Assembly (NCBI GenBank): GCA_002633025.1
Contig: NMRB01000015.1
Span: 415,150-479,149, forward strand
Length of the DNA stretch: 64,000 bases
From: Notospermus geniculatus
Taxonomy: Eukaryota > Nemertea > Pilidiophora > Heteronemertea > Lineidae
Direction: 5' to 3'
Numbering within the stretch: the stretch's first letter is position 1; every line of letters begins with the position of its first letter. Below, in pieces: positions 61,112 through 64,000 of the stretch. Position numbers and translations under genes: made by a program. The notes beneath the pieces are model-generated. The model did no database searches and was not told the DNA's origin. It worked only from the letters and a program-made list of their open reading frames with translations.

Positions 61112-61142
61112 TGCAGCAGCAGCAGCAGCAGCAGCAGCAGTA
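61112..61142 (+). repeat. (CAG)n microsatellite
   Basis: About ten CAG units followed by imperfect tatcag units. It lies outside any supported coding region. Confidence 0.95.
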
Positions 61143-61577
61143 TCAGTATCAGATCCACCAAGCAATCTGGGTCTCCCCTCTGGAGGAAACTGCATTGCCA
61201 CATAAATTATTCAGAGATCACGTCAAGGAGTGCCCTGGAGCAACGCGAGATGACGTCCGATCTTCAACGGAATTAGAACTGGAAAAAATAGAAATGCCTG
61301 GCGACTTCGGTCAACAGAACTATCAAAAGCCACTTCCCCTTTAAGTTTGGGTTAGTTTACCCATACCACACCAGAGGCCGTGCACATTCGAACAAGGACG
61401 CATGCGCAAAACGGGAGTTAGTTATGTTGCCAGGCAACTAATTGCCCTCGTCACTACGCATGCTACGTTGAAAAGAAAGTTTTCGCCCGCTGAATTTGAA
61501 CAACTTTCTCAGTCTAATTTCCGTGATTTGCGGGGGGCAGATAGGCCTAACGGCTTAGCGTTCATCAGGCGTGCGCC

Positions 61578-62326
61578 ATGGGGACCGGGGCTTCAGGTGT
61601 GCTGAGTAAAACAATAACCGTTTTTGTGTGTGGGCCACGCCCATGATCAGTGATGATCAACTGCAGTGCAGTCACATTTTTGACACATGATGATGCGTGT
61701 ACATGGCCTGGTGTAGGCCTATCATCACATGCGATGCGTGCATGAATGTGTGCATCAGTGCATGGCCCTGGGTAGGCCTAGGCCTAGGTAGCGTAACCAA
61801 AACAGCGTACAAGGTAGCAAAACAATGGTTTTCTAGACTCTTAGCTAACCTGAATAACCATGATAGGCTAACTATGAATTTACGCGTGTTGGCCTAGCGC
61901 CTCCGCCCCGGCCTTGAAAGTCAAGCGTATGATCAGATGCATGGACATGGTGGGTGGATCAGTGGATGGATGGTCTTAGTAGACCCTAAACATGCTAAAG
62001 AAGGCGCGGCATGATGGTAGGCCTAGGCCTGGCATGATGATTGGCAAATCATGAAATAGGCTAGGCCTAAATTAAATAAAGGCCAAAGCAATAGGCCTAA
62101 TGGCAATATTATAATGCAAATGGTGCCATATGGCCATGGGCATGGTCGATGGACATGGACATGATCATTTCCACCCAGCTAGCCAGTCCAGTTCCGATAG
62201 CGTATGCCAAAAAGCCCAGGCCGAGGCATGCCCTAGGCCTACGGCTAGCCTAACTTATGGGCTTATCTTTTGACTATATATTTCAGTTTGTGTTGGCAAG
62301 AAGGGATCAGGAAGAGACAAAGAAAA
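61578..62326 (+). CDS. Putative first two exons of creatine kinase (myristoylation start)
   Basis: Exon 1, 61578-61596, has a strong start context (gcgccATGG), codes MGTGAS, and ends cttcag|gtgtgc. Exon 2, 62287-62326, has acceptor tatatttcag and donor aaaa|gtaagt and codes CVGKKGSGRDKE. Spliced to 63145, the phases fit without a stop and give MGTGASVCVGKKGSGRDKEN then [10 protein letters not shown] Gly at 2 with Ser at 6 fits the N-myristoyltransferase consensus, and a nearby Cys could be palmitoylated. Sea urchin sperm flagellar creatine kinase is known to be myristoylated, which makes this attractive. It rests on splice-site and phase reasoning only; other first exons are possible. Confidence 0.5.
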
Positions 62327-63144
62327 GTAAGTTGAAGAACCGTTGTGGTGGTGCACGCTGGTAAAGCTTTGAACCTTTGTGGTGTACACCATGACACGGT
62401 GGTGGAAGCTCTGAAATAATGAAAAAAATAGGCCAACGGCTGTTAATTTCAGGTCCTTTTTGAGAAACATTCCATAGAAGCAAAGATTCTAACTCCAGTC
62501 ATTGACGTAAGACGACACTACCCAACGTATTGCATTGGCAATCAATGATTCGATTTCAAATCAACTGCCCGCCGGTAGCTGACGAATATTAGCGGGTGCA
62601 ACTGCTCCATCTTGCGTAGTTTGTGTTCACCGAGGAAACAGAGTGCTCCTCGGTGAATGAACCATAGAATAAAAATGGTAACCAACGTGCAGCTTGAGGG
62701 TGGCCTACTGTCACGAAAACACCGATGGCTATCTGGGGTAGGTAAGTCGGTGGTTCGCGACGTCCAGTCCACACTGATCAGAACAAGGACAAAAACTTCA
62801 TCACTTCATGAACTCGGTGATAAATATTTCATTGCAGATCTGAATGCAAGACGTGCAAAACAGAACCTACTGGACCACCACCAGAAGTTCTGATATCATC
62901 TCACAGTCACACTGACGCCTCAGACGGACTGCTGCAAGTCGACATTCCAAATGGAAGGTTAGGAACGAAAGTTATACTTGTAAAATCATCCGGGATACTT
63001 ATAGTACCGGTAGTGTTTTGGCTGTTGTCTTTCCTAACGTTTGGTTATCATGATTTGGTCTTTTGCCCCTCCCGCACTACAAGTACAACGCTCGATCGCA
63101 TTGCTTTAAGCGGTTCGTCACATCTTTTGTCTTCTTCTGTCTAG

Positions 63145-64000
63145 TTGCAGACTCGGTAATTTCCCTGATCTCACTCACCATAACAACTGGATGAGTAAAT
63201 GTCTGACCATGCCGATGTATGAAGAACTGAGACACAAGAAAACAGCCAGTGGATTCACCTTGGACAAGGTGATCCAGACAGGAGTGGATAACCCCGGTCA
63301 TCCATACATTTTCACAGTTGGTAAGGGCCCTTTTAAAGGACCACAGTATTGCTTCCCAATCCTGCGTTACACGTACCCGCGTTAAGGGAGACCTCTATTG
63401 ACGACTTGGTAAACTACGCATGCTACTACGTGCATTGTAGTGTAATCATACATTCGCCAACACTGGGGCGAACTGCTTAACTACAGTATTGGAGCATGGT
63501 GCCGGTGGCGCCGGCTGTCGACGGAAAGTTGCAATACCGTGGTGCTTTAACATTTCGCCTTCGAACTACTCTTTTTAGAGTGTAGTTCGAAGTCCAAAGG
63601 CCCAGGCCGAAGGCGTAGCGATGTGAACCCTTGATGGTTCAAGATCTTTGCGTGGTTATGGCAGAACAAAAATTAAATTGGAATAAACTGAAAGAGAGGA
63701 AACGTGTGTAAGAATGTTTGTTACCTCGAGTCAAGATACGGGCAATAACATCCCGAATCCATCTGAGAAATATGCCATTTCAAATTTCAGGCTGTGTGGC
63801 AGGAGATGAGGAATCCTATCAGACGTTTGCACCCCTGCTCGATGAAGTCATCTACCACCGCCATAATGGCTACACCAAAGACGCCATCCACCCAACCGAT
63901 TTAGATTTCAGGAAACTAAGAGGAGGCGACAATCTGGACCCAAAATATGTCTTCTCATGTCGCGTCCGGACTGGGCGGGGCATTCGTGGATATTCTCTGC
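63145..64000 (+). CDS. Creatine kinase (ATP:guanido phosphotransferase), partial
   Basis: Two clear exons: 63145-63320 (donor ttg|gtaagg) and 63791-64000, which runs off the window. Joined in phase they read through the N-terminal all-helical domain, with [32 protein letters not shown] and then [20 protein letters not shown]. They continue to the start of the catalytic domain, with [17 protein letters not shown] and [13 protein letters not shown]. The CVAGDEESY motif, the TGVDNPGHP loop and the RVRTGR nucleotide-binding arginines are diagnostic of this family, and the text is closer to creatine than arginine kinase. The enzyme buffers ATP as phosphocreatine. Cytosolic, mitochondrial and flagellar forms exist; the flagellar form of echinoderms has three fused kinase domains. 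Which one this is depends on sequence beyond the window. The ATG at 63191 is internal and not the start. Confidence 0.9.

Noticed and set aside
62657-62893. Alternative N-terminal exon for creatine kinase (Arg/Ser-rich, presequence-like)
   Set aside because: The frame ends in a stop before any usable donor; the 61578/62287 exons fit the phase better.

Overview
This is a 64 kb piece of animal nuclear DNA. Genes are split by GT/AG introns, intergenic DNA is AT-leaning and full of short inverted-repeat elements and minisatellites, and the recognised proteins are animal orthologues. The dense scatter of 'aggcctac/taggccta' words and the abundance of small palindromic repeats remind me of echinoderm (or other ambulacrarian) genomes. 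A creatine kinase with a possible N-myristoylation start fits that. The assignment to an echinoderm-like marine invertebrate is an inference.

Layout: (1) 1-8.4 kb is mostly repeats, plus the last exon of an unrecognised minus-strand gene (2741-3084) and a possible first exon for it (6111-6160). (2) 8443-10999 (+) is METAP2, methionine aminopeptidase 2, without its N-terminal exons and with an internal duplication of two exons. (3) 11.3-14.7 kb is a ~3.3 kb fold-back (long inverted repeat) with a second small palindromic element nested in one arm. (4) 15-20.5 kb is gene-poor, with a ~0.7 kb duplication and two MITE-like palindromes. (5) 20607-23060 (-) is a single-exon RBM15/Spenito-type protein, divergently paired with a ten-exon NET1/ARHGEF3-type RhoGEF (24251-28862, +). 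(6) 34208-37462 (-) is UBE2H in seven exons. (7) 38.7-40.9 kb holds a satellite, MITEs and a CCAAT/TATA cluster. (8) 41106-42191 (-) is an unrecognised 361-aa protein with KSCE(D/N)(L/F) repeats, a cupin-like C-terminal region and a terminal CaaX box (CLIS). (9) 43-61 kb has no convincing gene; it is made of minisatellites (39, 25 and 22 bp units), SINE-like insertions and several large direct duplications. (10) 61578-64000 (+) is the start of a creatine kinase gene that runs off the right edge.

Seven single N characters occur. Five sit in or between near-identical direct copies of 0.25-2.8 kb and a sixth sits in a repeated C-tract, so much of the duplication in 17-59 kb looks like uncollapsed allelic sequence left at contig joins. 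That makes the paired copies useful: comparing them shows presence/absence of a palindromic element (about 51.05-51.24 kb) and of a tRNA-derived SINE-like insertion with a clean 8-bp target duplication (55201-55526), both candidates for recent transposition.

The genes do not form a pathway. They are housekeeping or regulatory loci (N-terminal Met removal, m6A-writer adaptor, Rho signalling, ubiquitination, phosphagen metabolism) in an ordinary animal neighbourhood.
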